Source: Pueribacillus theae
GTDB lineage: Bacteria; Bacillota; Bacilli; Bacillales; UBA6769
Direction: 5' to 3'
DNA length: 64,000 nt
Assembly (NCBI RefSeq): GCF_003097615.1
Contig: NZ_QCZG01000007.1
Span: 1-64,000 of the forward strand
Under the pieces are notes generated by a model. It saw nothing but the letters and a program-made list of their open reading frames with translations, ran no database searches and was not told the origin of the DNA. Numbering within the stretch: the stretch's first letter is position 1; each line of letters begins with the position of its first letter. A program made the position numbers and the translations under genes. Shown piece after piece: positions 15,851 through 27,757 of the stretch.

Positions 15851-16131
15851 CGTGCTGTTCCATGCTTTCGTCATGGCACTGACTATATCTTGAACCTGAA
15901 ATATTTCAGGTCCTCCGGCGTCTTATGCGAACTATAAATTTGCTAAAGCAGAATTTCGCATCCTAGTACTACCAAATTTGGCAGCCTATAAGTCGATACA
16001 CGGCTGTTGGATTGCTCCACATACCGCTCGGTATTGCCGTATTAAATTTAACGTTGTTAAATTTAGGTTAGGTTTCACCGATAAAGCCGGATTTTCACTT
16101 GTATGTTGCCATACAAGGCGACTATTTCCTA
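15851..16131 (-). mobile_element. Group I intron (IA-like) in the tmRNA T-loop, 281 nt, no ORF
   Basis: On the minus strand every core element can be traced. P1: exon CGAU pairs intron GUCG, with a U-G wobble at the 5' splice site. P2: CTTGTATG/CATACAAG. P3: UCCGGC/GCCGGA. P4: UCGGU/ACCGA. P5 extension: TAAATTTAAC/GTTAAATTTA. P7: GACUUAUA/UAUAGUC with one bulge. P8: ACCUGAAA/UUUCAGGU, then J8/7 and the classic AAGAUAUAGUC. P9: CCATG/CATGG. The last nucleotide is G. Extra stems between P7 and P3' indicate subgroup IA. There is no homing-endonuclease frame, so this is a minimal, presumably self-splicing intron. Confidence 0.93.
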
Positions 16132-16350
16132 ATCGAACCCACGTCCAAGGGCATCGCCACTTGCATATCTACGAGCGTAGTCAGCATATTCGTATTTCGC
16201 TAGCTATTCAGCCTGCTGACAGGCTTCCAAGCAGCTAGTCTGATTGGTCTCTTCCTTTGGCCTCAGACGGCGGCCTCCGGCGTAGCCCACTAAGAGTGAG
16301 TCCCTTACCCTACCACATGGGCGATGGAGGGAGGAACCGCTAAAGTGCTA

Positions 16351-16386
16351 TTACGCAGCTAAAGCGAGGTTGTTGTTTTCTTTGCC
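16351..16386 (-). CDS. tmRNA proteolysis-tag reading frame
   Basis: The resume frame encodes GKENNNLALAA followed by TAA, preceded by AACTG as in other Bacillus tmRNAs. With the alanine carried by tmRNA itself, the tag is (A)GKENNNLALAA. The LALAA end is the ClpXP-recognised degron of the genus; clpP is in this window. Confidence 0.93.
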   Translation of the reverse strand, partial: GKENNNLALAA

Positions 16387-16477
16387 AGTTATTATTGGCT
16401 TTGGAGCTATTAACGAGTTCTCCAACTCGGCTCGCAATACAAGCTCGACCTACCCCTGTCGAATCCTAAACGTCCCC

Positions 16478-16685
16478 CTGAAAAATGATAAGCGTCGAAT
16501 TTCTTCGTCAGCTTCGTTCTTGCGGTACTCGCGTATCCTTCAAACATACGCTCCGTTCCTCAGAACTTCGCTTCCTCGAACTTCTCGCTTCTAATTTTTC
16601 ATCCATGAAAAATGGATGAAGTGTTAGAGGTTGGATGTTAGAAAAAACATATAAACCTCAAACCACATTTAGAGTTGCAACGTTT
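16478..16685 (-). other. ssrA 5' leader, roughly 200 nt, repeat-containing
   Basis: The region between the promoter and the mature tmRNA 5' end must be removed, presumably by RNase P. On the minus strand it carries TCGAGGAAGCGAAGTTCTGA (16540-16570 region), closely similar to part of the dispersed repeat at 50857-51144, and a hairpin around ATCCATTTTTCATGGAT (about 16600-16618). Confidence 0.5.
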
Positions 16686-16714
16686 ATTATAACATGGCTT
16701 TCCATTGATTCCAA
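16686..16714 (-). promoter_or_regulatory. SigA promoter of ssrA
   Basis: TTGGAA (16714-16709) and TATAAT (16691-16686) are separated by exactly 17 nt, just downstream of the smpB stop. The tmRNA therefore has its own promoter besides any read-through from smpB. Confidence 0.8.
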
Positions 16715-16733
16715 ATGAAAAGTATGCTTCTGT

Positions 16734-17201
16734 TTACATTTTTTGCCTTTCCCTGAAGGCTCTTTCGATTTCGCGTTTAGCAGCTTTTTGTTTAAGGTCT
16801 TCACGCTTGTCGTATTTTTTCTTACCCTTACCAACACCGAGCAACACTTTTGCAAAACCGTTTTTAATGTAAATTTTCAGCGGAATGATCGAGTAGCCTT
16901 GTTCTTTTGTTTTGCCAATCAGCTTATCGATTTCTTTGCGGTGCAACAGCAGTTTTCGCGTTCTTAATGGATCGTGGTTGTAACGGTTGCCTTGTTCGTA
17001 ATGGCTGATATGCATATTTAAAAGCACCATCTCACCGTTTTGAATTTTGGCGAAGGAATCTTTCAAGTTCACCCGCCTTGCGCGAATCGACTTAATTTCT
17101 GTACCTTGAAGCACAATGCCCGCTTCATACGTTTCTTCGATAAAATAATCGTGCCGCGCTTTTTTATTTTGCGCAATGACATTTCCTTCTCCTTTTGTCA
17201 T
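16734..17201 (-). CDS. smpB: SsrA-binding protein SmpB
   Basis: SmpB binds the tRNA-like domain of tmRNA and places it in the ribosomal A site during trans-translation. The 155-residue length and motifs are canonical: [55 protein letters not shown] and the basic tail [13 protein letters not shown], which folds in the mRNA channel. It lies upstream of ssrA and downstream of rnr, the usual Bacillus order. Confidence 0.97.
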   Translation of the reverse strand: MTKGEGNVIAQNKKARHDYFIEETYEAGIVLQGTEIKSIRARRVNLKDSFAKIQNGEMVLLNMHISHYEQGNRYNHDPLRTRKLLLHRKEIDKLIGKTKEQGYSIIPLKIYIKNGFAKVLLGVGKGKKKYDKREDLKQKAAKREIERAFRERQKM

Positions 17202-17295
17202 AAGTTCCGCCTCCCCACAATCAACGCTGTTTACATATTATACCGAATTGGTCAAAGATAGTCAAGGGAAACCCTTCGGCACAGAGGGTTTCCCG

Positions 17296-19581
17296 TCAAC
17301 GTTTTTTCTTCTTTTTCTTTTTTGCGACGTTATGATAAAAAGGCTTTTCGTTTGGCTTTTCTTTTTTCTTTCCCTTTGGCTTTGGCTTCGGCCTCCGCTG
17401 TCCGCCTTGAATAACTTTCGGCCGATCTTTCGCAGCAGATTTGCGGGTTTTTTTCATGCCAACGACTTCGAAATCAATGGAATGCTCTTCAACGTTCACA
17501 TTTAAGACTCGAACACTAATTTCATCACCAATACGAAAAACGTTGCCTGTCCGCTCCCCAATCATTGCATAATGGCGTTCATCATAGCGGTAATAGTCGT
17601 CCGTTAAATAACTAACGTGGACAAGCCCTTCAATTGTATTCGGGAGCTCAACAAAGATGCCAAAGTTCGTGACGCCGCTAATAATCCCGTCAAATTCCTG
17701 ACCGATTTTGTCTTCCATATACTGCGCTTTTTTCAAATCATCCGTTTCGCGTTCGGCATCGACAGCAAGCCGTTCGCGCTCGGAAGAATGCCGTGCAATT
17801 TCCGGCAGCTTTTCATTCCATTTTTCTTGTGTGTTCCCGTCCATTTTATTTTCAAATAAGTACGTTCGGATAAGGCGATGTACAACCAAGTCAGGATATC
17901 GGCGGATTGGCGATGTAAAATGTGTATAAAAATCGGTGGAAAGGCCGAAATGCCCAAGGCTCTTCGGATCGTATTTCGCCTGCTTCATCGAACGCAGCAT
18001 GACCGTACTAATGACAGCTTCTTCCGGTTCATCCTTCACCTCTTCAAGCAATTGCTGAAGCGCTCTAGGGTGGATGTCATTTGCGCTTCCTTTGACGACA
18101 TAGCCGAAGTTCGTAATGAATTCAAAGAACTTAGCCAGCTTTTCCTCGTTCGGTTCTTCATGAATTCTGTATAGAAAAGGGATATTCAGCCAATGAAAAT
18201 GCTCGGCAATCGTTTCGTTTGCAGCAAGCATAAATTCTTCGATCAGCCGTTCGGCAACGGAGCGCTCACGGATCACGACATCAACCGGATTGCTGTCTTC
18301 GTCTACAATAACTTTTGCTTCATTGAAGTCAAAGTCAATCGCGCCTCGCTTCATTCGTTTGTTGCGCAGAATTTCCGCCAGTTCTCCCATCTCTTCAAAA
18401 AACGGCACGAGCGGTTCATACTTTTTCAATACAGCATCGTCTTCTTTTTCCAAGATTTTCCGCACGTTCGTATACGTCATCCGCTCTGTCGTTCTGATGA
18501 CACTTGGAAAAATATCATGTTTTACAACGGCGCCGTCCGGCGTAATTTCCATTTCGCATGAAATCGCCAGCCGGTCTACTTGTGGATTCAAGCTGCAAAT
18601 GCCATTTGACAGCCGGTGCGGAATCATCGGGATGACACGATCAACAAGGTAGACACTCGTCCCGCGTTCATAAGCTTCTTTATCAATCGGAGATCCTTCT
18701 GTTACATAATGAGAGACGTCCGCGATATGGACACCGAGCAAATAGTTTCCGTTGTCAAGCTTCTTGACATGGACAGCGTCATCCAAATCTTTCGCATCTT
18801 CACCGTCAATGGTCACGATCGTTTCGAATCGCAGATCGCGCCGCCCTTTCAGATCGTTTTCACTAATTTCATCCGGTGTCCGATTTGCCTGCTCAATGGC
18901 TTCTTCAGGAAATTGCCGCGCCAGGCCATACTTGTAAATAATTGAAAGAATGTCGATGCCGGGGTCATTTTTATGCCCAAGAATGTCAACAACTTCCCCT
19001 TCGGCGCTCATTCTGCCTTCAGGGTATTTCGTCAGCTTGACGACAACTTTATGGCCATCTACCGCCCCGTTTGAAGCTTCCTTTGGTATGAAAATGTCAT
19101 TCGGAATCCGTTTGTCATCTGCAATAACGAAACCGAAATGCTTGCTGTCAGTGTATGTACCGACAACCTCTTGAATACCCCGTTCAACAATGCGTATAAC
19201 GACGCCTTCAGGCCTTGTTCCGGATGATTTTTGGTTCAAGCGAACGATAACCGTATCTGAATTCATCGCTCCATTTAAATCGGACTGGGTAACATACACA
19301 TCAGGCAATCCGTCTTCTTCTGGTATGATGAAGGCAAATCCTTTTGCGTTTCCTTGCACCTTCCCCTTCAGTAAGTTCATTCGCTCTGGAACGCCATAGC
19401 GATTGCTTCTCGTTCTTACAATCAATCCGTTATCTTCTAAGTAATTCAGTGTCTTGACAAAATCTTTGAATTCACTTGAATCGCTTAAGCCAAACGCTTC
19501 TTCTAGTTCCCCTACTGTAAGCGGCTTGTATGCTTCTTCACGCATAAATGCCAGGATTTGATCAGCTTTCTCTTTATTCAA
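17296..19581 (-). CDS. rnr: Ribonuclease R
   Basis: RNase R is a processive 3'-5' exoribonuclease that degrades structured RNA and acts with SmpB-tmRNA on non-stop mRNAs. Domains in order: an N-terminal winged helix ([16 protein letters not shown]), two cold-shock domains, the RNB catalytic domain ([17 protein letters not shown] with the metal-binding aspartates), S1 ([16 protein letters not shown]) and a lysine-rich tail ending in a run of lysines. A TTG start at 19581 is chosen: GGAGGG lies upstream and the protein then begins MNKEKADQ, 761 residues. The in-frame upstream ATG would add 33 residues without a ribosome site. Confidence 0.95.
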   Translation of the reverse strand: MNKEKADQILAFMREEAYKPLTVGELEEAFGLSDSSEFKDFVKTLNYLEDNGLIVRTRSNRYGVPERMNLLKGKVQGNAKGFAFIIPEEDGLPDVYVTQSDLNGAMNSDTVIVRLNQKSSGTRPEGVVIRIVERGIQEVVGTYTDSKHFGFVIADDKRIPNDIFIPKEASNGAVDGHKVVVKLTKYPEGRMSAEGEVVDILGHKNDPGIDILSIIYKYGLARQFPEEAIEQANRTPDEISENDLKGRRDLRFETIVTIDGEDAKDLDDAVHVKKLDNGNYLLGVHIADVSHYVTEGSPIDKEAYERGTSVYLVDRVIPMIPHRLSNGICSLNPQVDRLAISCEMEITPDGAVVKHDIFPSVIRTTERMTYTNVRKILEKEDDAVLKKYEPLVPFFEEMGELAEILRNKRMKRGAIDFDFNEAKVIVDEDSNPVDVVIRERSVAERLIEEFMLAANETIAEHFHWLNIPFLYRIHEEPNEEKLAKFFEFITNFGYVVKGSANDIHPRALQQLLEEVKDEPEEAVISTVMLRSMKQAKYDPKSLGHFGLSTDFYTHFTSPIRRYPDLVVHRLIRTYLFENKMDGNTQEKWNEKLPEIARHSSERERLAVDAERETDDLKKAQYMEDKIGQEFDGIISGVTNFGIFVELPNTIEGLVHVSYLTDDYYRYDERHYAMIGERTGNVFRIGDEISVRVLNVNVEEHSIDFEVVGMKKTRKSAAKDRPKVIQGGQRRPKPKPKGKKKEKPNEKPFYHNVAKKKKKKKR

Positions 19582-19660
19582 TCTTTCACCCTCCTTTTTT
19601 CTATGTTTAACTAATTTAAAGCTATGTAAACGATCGGAATAAAGATTTGATGCATAAGTG

Positions 19661-20410
19661 CTACTTGCTTTGCCAATCAAGGCCTTCTAAAAACGCATAA
19701 ACATCCTCTTGAAGCTGTTCCTTTTCTTTCCCAAGCGTAATGACATGGCCAGACTCTTCATACCATTTGATTGTTTTATTTTCAGAGCCGACACCGTTGT
19801 AGATTTCATCTGCGCTTTCCGTATTAATCACTTGGTCTAGGCGTCCTTGGGCAACAAAAACCGGAACAGAAATTTTCTTCAATCCGTCCCTTACTTCCAA
19901 ATTAAGCTCCTGCAACTGCTTCAGCGTTGCCATTGGCGTTTTGCGAAAGGCTTCCATTTCTTCTTCAACTTGCTCTTTCGGTTTTCCTTCAAGCTCTTTA
20001 TATTCCTTCGCATAGCGGACAACCCCTTCAAACATCAATTCCTCGCTCTTAAATGTTGTTGGGGAACACATTGTAAAAAGTCCCTTTACGTTTTCAGTGT
20101 AACCCAATTTCAGTGAAAAAACTCCGCCAAGCGAAAGGCCGCCGACAGCAATTTCTTCATACCCCTGATCTTTCAAAAATTGATAGCCTTCCATCACGTC
20201 CTGCCACCAGTCTTCAGGCCCTGTTTTCACAAGTTCTTCAGGCGGAACGCCGTGCCCTTTATAAAGCGGTGCATGGCATGTATACCCCCGTTTTTGCAAA
20301 TAGCGGCCAAGCATCCGGACGTCTGCTGTATTTCCGGTAAACCCGTGCAAAAGCAGCACGGCGCGCTCTCCTGCTTCAAATGTAAATGGCTTTGGCGGAA
20401 TAATTCTCAT
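19661..20410 (-). CDS. est: Carboxylesterase (Est30-like alpha/beta hydrolase)
   Basis: A 249-residue serine esterase very like the Geobacillus Est30 enzyme. The catalytic triad is readable: Ser93 in GLSLGG, Asp192 in GRLDQV, His222 in SGHVITL. The oxyanion motif is LLLHGFTGN. There is no signal peptide, so it acts on short-chain esters in the cytoplasm. The ribosome site GGAGGAGAT precedes the ATG. It sits between secG and rnr as in many Bacillus genomes and is probably co-transcribed with rnr-smpB. Confidence 0.93.
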   Translation of the reverse strand: MRIIPPKPFTFEAGERAVLLLHGFTGNTADVRMLGRYLQKRGYTCHAPLYKGHGVPPEELVKTGPEDWWQDVMEGYQFLKDQGYEEIAVGGLSLGGVFSLKLGYTENVKGLFTMCSPTTFKSEELMFEGVVRYAKEYKELEGKPKEQVEEEMEAFRKTPMATLKQLQELNLEVRDGLKKISVPVFVAQGRLDQVINTESADEIYNGVGSENKTIKWYEESGHVITLGKEKEQLQEDVYAFLEGLDWQSK

Positions 20411-20462
20411 ATGGATCTCCTCCTCGTATACTCCTAATCGTACTTTTCCCCAAATTCATATT

Positions 20463-20488
20463 AAAAAACAGCAGGGAAAAACCTGCTG
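20463..20488 (-). terminator. Terminator after secG
   Basis: On the minus strand AGCAGG and CCTGCTG form a short stem followed by TTTTTT. Confidence 0.7.
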
Positions 20489-20560
20489 CTAAACAAAAGT
20501 CTATAAAAGTAACGTTGAACTGGTTTGTCATGTAAACCCCGAAACTTTTTGAATAACATT

Positions 20561-20791
20561 TTACACTAAATAAGCTACGGCTATCGCCAAAAGGAAAAAC
20601 AAAACAGAAAGAACCACTGTAATCCGAACCAATAGCGCATCAATACCGCGCGCTTTTTGTTTGCCAAAGAGCTGTTCCGCTCCGCCGGAAATGGCACCAG
20701 ACAGGCCAGCGCTTCTTCCTTGCTGCAAAAGGATGACTCCAATTAAGCAAATCGCTACGATAACAAGCAAGACCAAAGCAACAGTATGCAT
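20561..20791 (-). CDS. secG: Protein translocase subunit SecG
   Basis: A 76-residue protein with two membrane helices (residues 2-21 and 52-74) flanking the conserved [23 protein letters not shown] loop region. SecG assists SecYE-SecA protein export. The ATG at 20791 is preferred, with GGGAGG 9 nt upstream; the in-frame ATG at 20806 lies ahead of the ribosome site. A terminator follows. Confidence 0.93.
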   Translation of the reverse strand: MHTVALVLLVIVAICLIGVILLQQGRSAGLSGAISGGAEQLFGKQKARGIDALLVRITVVLSVLFFLLAIAVAYLV

Positions 20792-20844
20792 CGTATTTCC
20801 TCCCATTCATACGAGACTCTTACTAATGAATGTATCAAAAAGAG

Positions 20845-20864
20845 AAGCCTCTGTACAGAGGCTT
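20845..20864 (-). terminator. Terminator of the pgk-tpiA-gpmI-eno operon
   Basis: The perfect palindrome AAGCCTCTGTACAGAGGCTT begins right after the eno stop and is followed by a T-rich stretch on the minus strand. Confidence 0.85.
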
Positions 20865-20866
20865 GC

Positions 20867-23698
<2,832 letters not shown>

Positions 23699-23706
<8 letters not shown>

Positions 23707-24460
23707 GTTTCACCGCTCCTAACAAATTTAAAAATGATTCGGGATCAAGGCTCGCCCCTCCAACAAGCGCCCCGTCAATATGCGGCATGGCCAAGATCGA
23801 GTCGATATTCTTTTCATTCACACTGCCGCCGTATTGAATGCGGATGCTGTTCGCCGTTGTTTCTGAATAAAGCTCGCTTAGCACGTTCCGAATCGTTTCA
23901 CACACGTTGTCCGCGTCTTCAGGTGTGGCGCTCTCGCCTGTTCCAATTGCCCAAATCGGCTCATATGCGACAACGATACGGCTCGCTTCCTCTTCACCTA
24001 AACCATGGAATGCTTTTTCAATTTCACTGCGCACAACGGCTGTCGTTTGGCCGCCTTTTCTCACTTCAATAGACTCTCCGACACAAACAATCGGATGGAG
24101 GCTATGGCGTATGGCCGCCTTTACTTTTTTATTTACGGTTTCGTCTGTTTCCCCAAACATCGCACGGCGTTCGGAATGCCCGATAATGACGTATTCAACG
24201 CCGAGTGCGTTCAATTGGCTTGGACTGATTTCACCGGTATAAGCGCCCTCTTTTTCCCAATGCATTGTCTGCGCGCCAATTTTCAAATCGGTGCCTGCCG
24301 CTTCTTTGACAAGGCTGTCTAATGCAATCGCGGGCACACAGATGACAGAGTCAATCGCTTCAGCAGAAGGAATCCGCTCTTTTACTTCTTCAGCGAAACG
24401 CTTTGCTTCATCAACGGTTTTGTACATTTTCCAGTTGCCGGCAATAATTGGTTTCCGCAC
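23699..24460 (-). CDS. tpiA: Triosephosphate isomerase
   Basis: TpiA interconverts dihydroxyacetone phosphate and glyceraldehyde 3-phosphate. With the GTG start at 24460 (AAGGTG 6 nt upstream) the protein is [14 protein letters not shown]..., 253 residues. Catalytic residues are Asn9, Lys11, His95 (IIGHSERR) and Glu167 ([11 protein letters not shown]); the phosphate loop is YGGSVN. The GTG at 24469 is an alternative start. Position 13 is Tyr where most Bacillus enzymes have Asn (NWKMN), a mild oddity next to the active site. Confidence 0.96.
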
Positions 24461-24528
24461 GTTCTTCACCTTCTTTTTGATTCTAAGTGAAATGAAATCG
24501 GCACGTTCGCCGATTTCTCTTTCCGTTG

Positions 24529-25713
24529 TTATTTATCATCGAGCGCTTTCACACCGGGAAGTTCCTTTCCTTCCATAAATTCAAGCGAAGCGCCACCGCC
24601 TGTTGAAATATGATCGACAGCGTCCGTATAACCGAACTTTTCAATCGCCGCGGCTGAATCGCCGCCGCCGATAATCGTATATGTATCTTTTGCATCTTTG
24701 AACGCTTCAGCGACCGCTTTTGAACCTTCTGCAAAGGCATCCATTTCAAAAACACCCATCGGTCCGTTCCATACGGCAAGCTTTGAGTGAAGGATAACTT
24801 CTCTGTACTTCGCGCTCGTTTTAGGGCCAATATCGAGCGCTTGCCAGCCGTCCGGAATTTCATCAATCGAGACCGCTTTCGTATTTGCGTCATTTGCAAA
24901 ACGATCCGCTACGATGACATCTTCAGGCATATAGAAGTTCACTTGTTTATTCTCCGCTTTTTCAAGCAAGTTGGCCGCGAGCGAAATTTTATCTTCTTCA
25001 AACAGTGAATCGCCAATATTCAACCCGCGTGCTTTCAGAAACGTATTGGCTAATCCACCCCCGATAATTAAATTGTCTACAATATCCAGCAAATGATCGA
25101 TGACATTAATTTTGTCTTTTACTTTTGCCCCGCCGATAATGGCAGTAAACGGACGATCCGGATTCGTGAGCGCCTTGCTGAGCGCTTCAATTTCTTTTTC
25201 CATTAAAAATCCGGCAACGGCTGGCAAGCGTTCTGCAACGCCTGCTGTTGATGCATGGGCACGGTGGGCAACACCGAACGCATCATTTACATAGAGATCA
25301 GCCATCTCGGCAAAATGTTTTGAAAGCGCTGGATCGTTCGCTTCTTCCCCTGGCTCAAAGCGGACGTTTTCAAGCATTAACATGTCGCCTTCAGCGAGCT
25401 TCTTAATCGCTTCCGTTACTTCGCTTCCATAAACAGCATCAGTCTTTGCCACCTTTTTTCCGATTAACTCAGATACCCTTTTTGCGACAGGATCAAGCCG
25501 CAATTCTTCAACAACTTTTCCTTTTGGCCTTCCAAGGTGGCTTGCCAGGATAACTTTCGCTCCCTTGCTGCATAAATATTCAATCGTAGGCAATGAGGCT
25601 GTAATTCTCGTATTATCGGCTACTTCACCGTTTTCCATCGGCACATTGAAGTCCACCCGACAAAAAACGATTTTCCCTTTCCAATCTATATCATGAAGTG
25701 TTTTCTTATTCAA
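24529..25713 (-). CDS. pgk: Phosphoglycerate kinase
   Basis: Pgk makes ATP from 1,3-bisphosphoglycerate. The sequence shows [29 protein letters not shown] and the nucleotide-binding [15 protein letters not shown] in a 394-residue protein. A TTG start at 25713 gives [10 protein letters not shown], matching relatives; a run of six G's lies 10 nt upstream. It is the first gene of pgk-tpiA-gpmI-eno here. In B. subtilis cggR and gapA precede it, but they are absent from this locus. Confidence 0.96.
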   Translation of the reverse strand: MNKKTLHDIDWKGKIVFCRVDFNVPMENGEVADNTRITASLPTIEYLCSKGAKVILASHLGRPKGKVVEELRLDPVAKRVSELIGKKVAKTDAVYGSEVTEAIKKLAEGDMLMLENVRFEPGEEANDPALSKHFAEMADLYVNDAFGVAHRAHASTAGVAERLPAVAGFLMEKEIEALSKALTNPDRPFTAIIGGAKVKDKINVIDHLLDIVDNLIIGGGLANTFLKARGLNIGDSLFEEDKISLAANLLEKAENKQVNFYMPEDVIVADRFANDANTKAVSIDEIPDGWQALDIGPKTSAKYREVILHSKLAVWNGPMGVFEMDAFAEGSKAVAEAFKDAKDTYTIIGGGDSAAAIEKFGYTDAVDHISTGGGASLEFMEGKELPGVKALDDK

Positions 25714-25750
25714 AAACAAAGTACCCCCCTATCCAGTTGCACTGCTTCTT

Positions 25751-25780
25751 ATTATACGTTTATTAAATTCGATTTCGCAA
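25751..25780 (-). promoter_or_regulatory. SigA promoter of the pgk operon
   Basis: TTGCGA (25780-25775) and TATAAT (25756-25751) are spaced by 18 nt, about 35 nt upstream of pgk. It provides the glycolytic genes with a promoter that is independent of rpoN and the glutaredoxin-like gene. Confidence 0.7.
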
Positions 25781-25807
25781 CTATGAAATTCGACGAAAAA
25801 CGAAACA

Positions 25808-25841
25808 AAAAAAGAGAAAAATCGGCATTTTCCTCTTTTTA
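25808..25841 (-). terminator. Terminator after the glutaredoxin-like gene
   Basis: AAAAAGAG and CTCTTTTT form a stem followed by a T-run on the minus strand, overlapping the stop codon of the glutaredoxin-like gene. Confidence 0.65.
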
Positions 25842-26108
25842 TTCAGTCCTATTTTTATCATGGATAATTTTTCGAAGCGCGCCCGTTATTTCTGTTTCTG
25901 TCACAATCCCTTCCGCGATCACTTGGCCGGATACTTCGATGACCGGAATTCGGATTTGGTAGGTTTCGAGCAAGCTGTCATCTGTATAAATATCAATTTT
26001 GTTTATCGTATATGAAAAATCGTCCTGTAATGTTCGCAGAATTTGTTCCGCTTCGTCGCACAACGGACAATTTTCTTTTGTATAAAAATAGACTTGCATT
26101 TCTTCCAC
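25839..26108 (-). CDS. Glutaredoxin-like (DUF836) thiol-disulfide protein
   Basis: A small thioredoxin-fold protein of 89 residues with the redox motif CPLC (Cys14, Cys17), the cis-proline region RIPVIEV and the C-terminal helix. It probably reduces or carries disulfides; the partner is unknown. A GTG at 26108 has AAGGAA upstream, while an ATG at 26099 is the alternative start. This gene regularly lies between rpoN and the glycolytic operon in Bacillaceae, supporting orthology. Confidence 0.82.
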   Translation of the reverse strand: MEEMQVYFYTKENCPLCDEAEQILRTLQDDFSYTINKIDIYTDDSLLETYQIRIPVIEVSGQVIAEGIVTETEITGALRKIIHDKNRTE

Positions 26109-26135
26109 TATTCATGTTCCTTTCTCGTTGAAGCC

Positions 26136-27467
26136 CTATTGGAACCGCTTTCTTTTTGATGAAGATGGAATATTCATTTCTTCCCGATATTTGGCAACGG
26201 TTCGCCGCGATATTTTAATCCCCTCTCCTTTTAATAAATCAACAATTTTCTGATCAGAGAGTGGTTTATATTTATCTTCACCATCAATTAACGTTTGCAT
26301 CACATGCTTTACGGCTCTGGATGAAGCTCCTTCTCCATCGGCGGACTCGACTTTTGATGTAAAGAAATCTTTCAATTCATAAATCCCTTTCGGGGTTTGG
26401 ATCACTTTATGTTTCACCGCACGGCTTACCGTTGATTCGTGGACATCAATTTCATCGGCAATTTCTTTCAGCGTCATCGGCTTCAGGTGAAGCACCCCTT
26501 TTTCAAGAAATTCCTTTTGATGTTTGACGATGGCTTCTGACAGCCGAAGCAATGTCATCCTCCGCTGCTCGATGCTTCGGATGAGCCACATCACTCTGCT
26601 GTATTTTTCATTCATGTATTGCTCTGCTTCCGTTTTCCCTGCTTGTGAAAGCATATATTGATACTGGCGGTTAAGATGGATCGTTGGAAGCATATAATCA
26701 TTTAATGTAACGAGATACTCACCTTCAACTTTTTCAACTGTAATGTCGGGAAATAAGTATCTTGGCTTTCCTTCTCCGAGCGCCGCCCCTGGTTTTGGAT
26801 TGAGTGAAAGAACGAGATCTGCGGAGGCTTGCACTTCTTTTAAAGAAACATTATATTTGGCAGCAATGTCATTCCATTTCTTTTCAGCTAACAGCTCAAG
26901 ATCGTTTTCAACGATTTTTTCGGTAAGGAATGAGCGCTCTTCTAACTCTTCAAGCTGCCAAAGCAGACATTCCTGGAGCGAACGTGCTCCGATACCGATT
27001 GGTTCAAACAGTTGGAAATATTTAAAAGCCTTGTAAACGTCCTCTTCGCTTTTTCCAAGAAAACGAGCCGCTTCCTCAAGTGAAATCACTAAATAGCCAG
27101 CTTCATTGATATTTTCTATTAAAAAGGCAAGAATCTTTCGCTCACTTTCAGGAAACGACAAATCTCTTAATTGTTCCAATAAAACGGATTGGATGTTCTC
27201 CTCTTTCACATGAACATAATCGATCGGGCTATCTTGTTCCTCATCGCTTTGGGAAGGTGAATATTCGCGGCTGTATGTTGTACTTCGAAATCCGTCTTCT
27301 TGCCAATTTTTATTTTCTTTTAGCTCAATCAACGGATTTTCGAGCGCTTCTTCTTTTAAAAAATCTGTCAATTCAACGGCGGAATATTGCAAAATCGCAA
27401 TTGCTTGACGAAGTTCAGTCGTCATGATTAATTTTGTCGTTTGTTTTTGAAATAATCCTAACTCCAT
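26136..27467 (-). CDS. rpoN: RNA polymerase sigma-54 factor (SigL)
   Basis: Sigma-54 directs enhancer-dependent transcription of, for example, amino-acid and sugar catabolic genes. The 443-residue protein has the N-terminal Gln/Leu-rich activator-contact region (MELGLFQKQ...LRQAIAILQ), the core-binding domain, an HTH (VHESTVSRAVKHKV) and the C-terminal RpoN box (SRRTVAKYREE) that reads the -24 element. The ATG at 27467 has AGGGGGG upstream. Confidence 0.95.
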   Translation of the reverse strand: MELGLFQKQTTKLIMTTELRQAIAILQYSAVELTDFLKEEALENPLIELKENKNWQEDGFRSTTYSREYSPSQSDEEQDSPIDYVHVKEENIQSVLLEQLRDLSFPESERKILAFLIENINEAGYLVISLEEAARFLGKSEEDVYKAFKYFQLFEPIGIGARSLQECLLWQLEELEERSFLTEKIVENDLELLAEKKWNDIAAKYNVSLKEVQASADLVLSLNPKPGAALGEGKPRYLFPDITVEKVEGEYLVTLNDYMLPTIHLNRQYQYMLSQAGKTEAEQYMNEKYSRVMWLIRSIEQRRMTLLRLSEAIVKHQKEFLEKGVLHLKPMTLKEIADEIDVHESTVSRAVKHKVIQTPKGIYELKDFFTSKVESADGEGASSRAVKHVMQTLIDGEDKYKPLSDQKIVDLLKGEGIKISRRTVAKYREEMNIPSSSKRKRFQ

Positions 27468-27757
27468 CGTCAACCCCCCTTTCTCTTATTCTACTATAAA
27501 GAGAAGCTTTAAGTTAGTGGGGATTTTCTTCATCCCCACTAATTTAATAGCACTCACAGAGTATAACTCTCGCTAACTCACTTCGTTCGCAGTCTCGGTA
27601 AACGAGACTTTTCAGGGAATTGGCGTAATAAATGTTTCTTTTAAGCGCTTACTTTTTTAAAAAAGCTGGTTATGCGATGTAATGAAAAAGCGACGCATTC
27701 AGCTTCAATGAACTGGATACATCGCCTTTGAATTTTTCTTTTTGTTTATCAAAAGTT
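27468..27757. other. Intergenic region with several inverted repeats
   Basis: The region contains TTAGTGGGGAT/ATCCCCACTAA (27514-27542), AGTCTCG/CGAGACT (27591-27609) and a long hairpin GCGATGTA/TACATCGC (27674-27725) that may terminate the universal-stress gene. T-runs are weak. I see no gene. Confidence 0.5.

Larger units (their letters stand above)
15837..16477 (-). ncRNA. ssrA: tmRNA (SsrA), interrupted by a group I intron
   Basis: tmRNA rescues stalled ribosomes and tags the nascent peptide for proteolysis. The 5' end GGGGACG (16477-16471) pairs with CGTCTCC at the 3' end (with one G-U), giving the tRNA-like acceptor stem; the D-loop region follows as GGATTCGACAGG. The 3' CCA is not encoded: the gene ends CTCCA then TATG. 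The T-arm strand GTGGGTTCGAT (ends 16132) is separated from its partner TCCCACC (starts 15850) by a 281-nt insertion. Removing it restores a perfect 5-bp T-stem with a 7-nt loop and leaves about 360 nt, the usual length. smpB lies just upstream. Confidence 0.95.

Noticed and set aside
15978-16594. Plus-strand open frames of 74-86 codons across the tmRNA locus
   Set aside because: They lie antisense to ssrA and its intron, have no ribosome site and have compositions dictated by the RNA structure.
27514-27542. TTAGTGGGGAT/ATCCCCACTAA hairpin as a terminator
   Set aside because: The stem is good but neither strand has a proper T-run; left as an unassigned hairpin in the intergenic entry.
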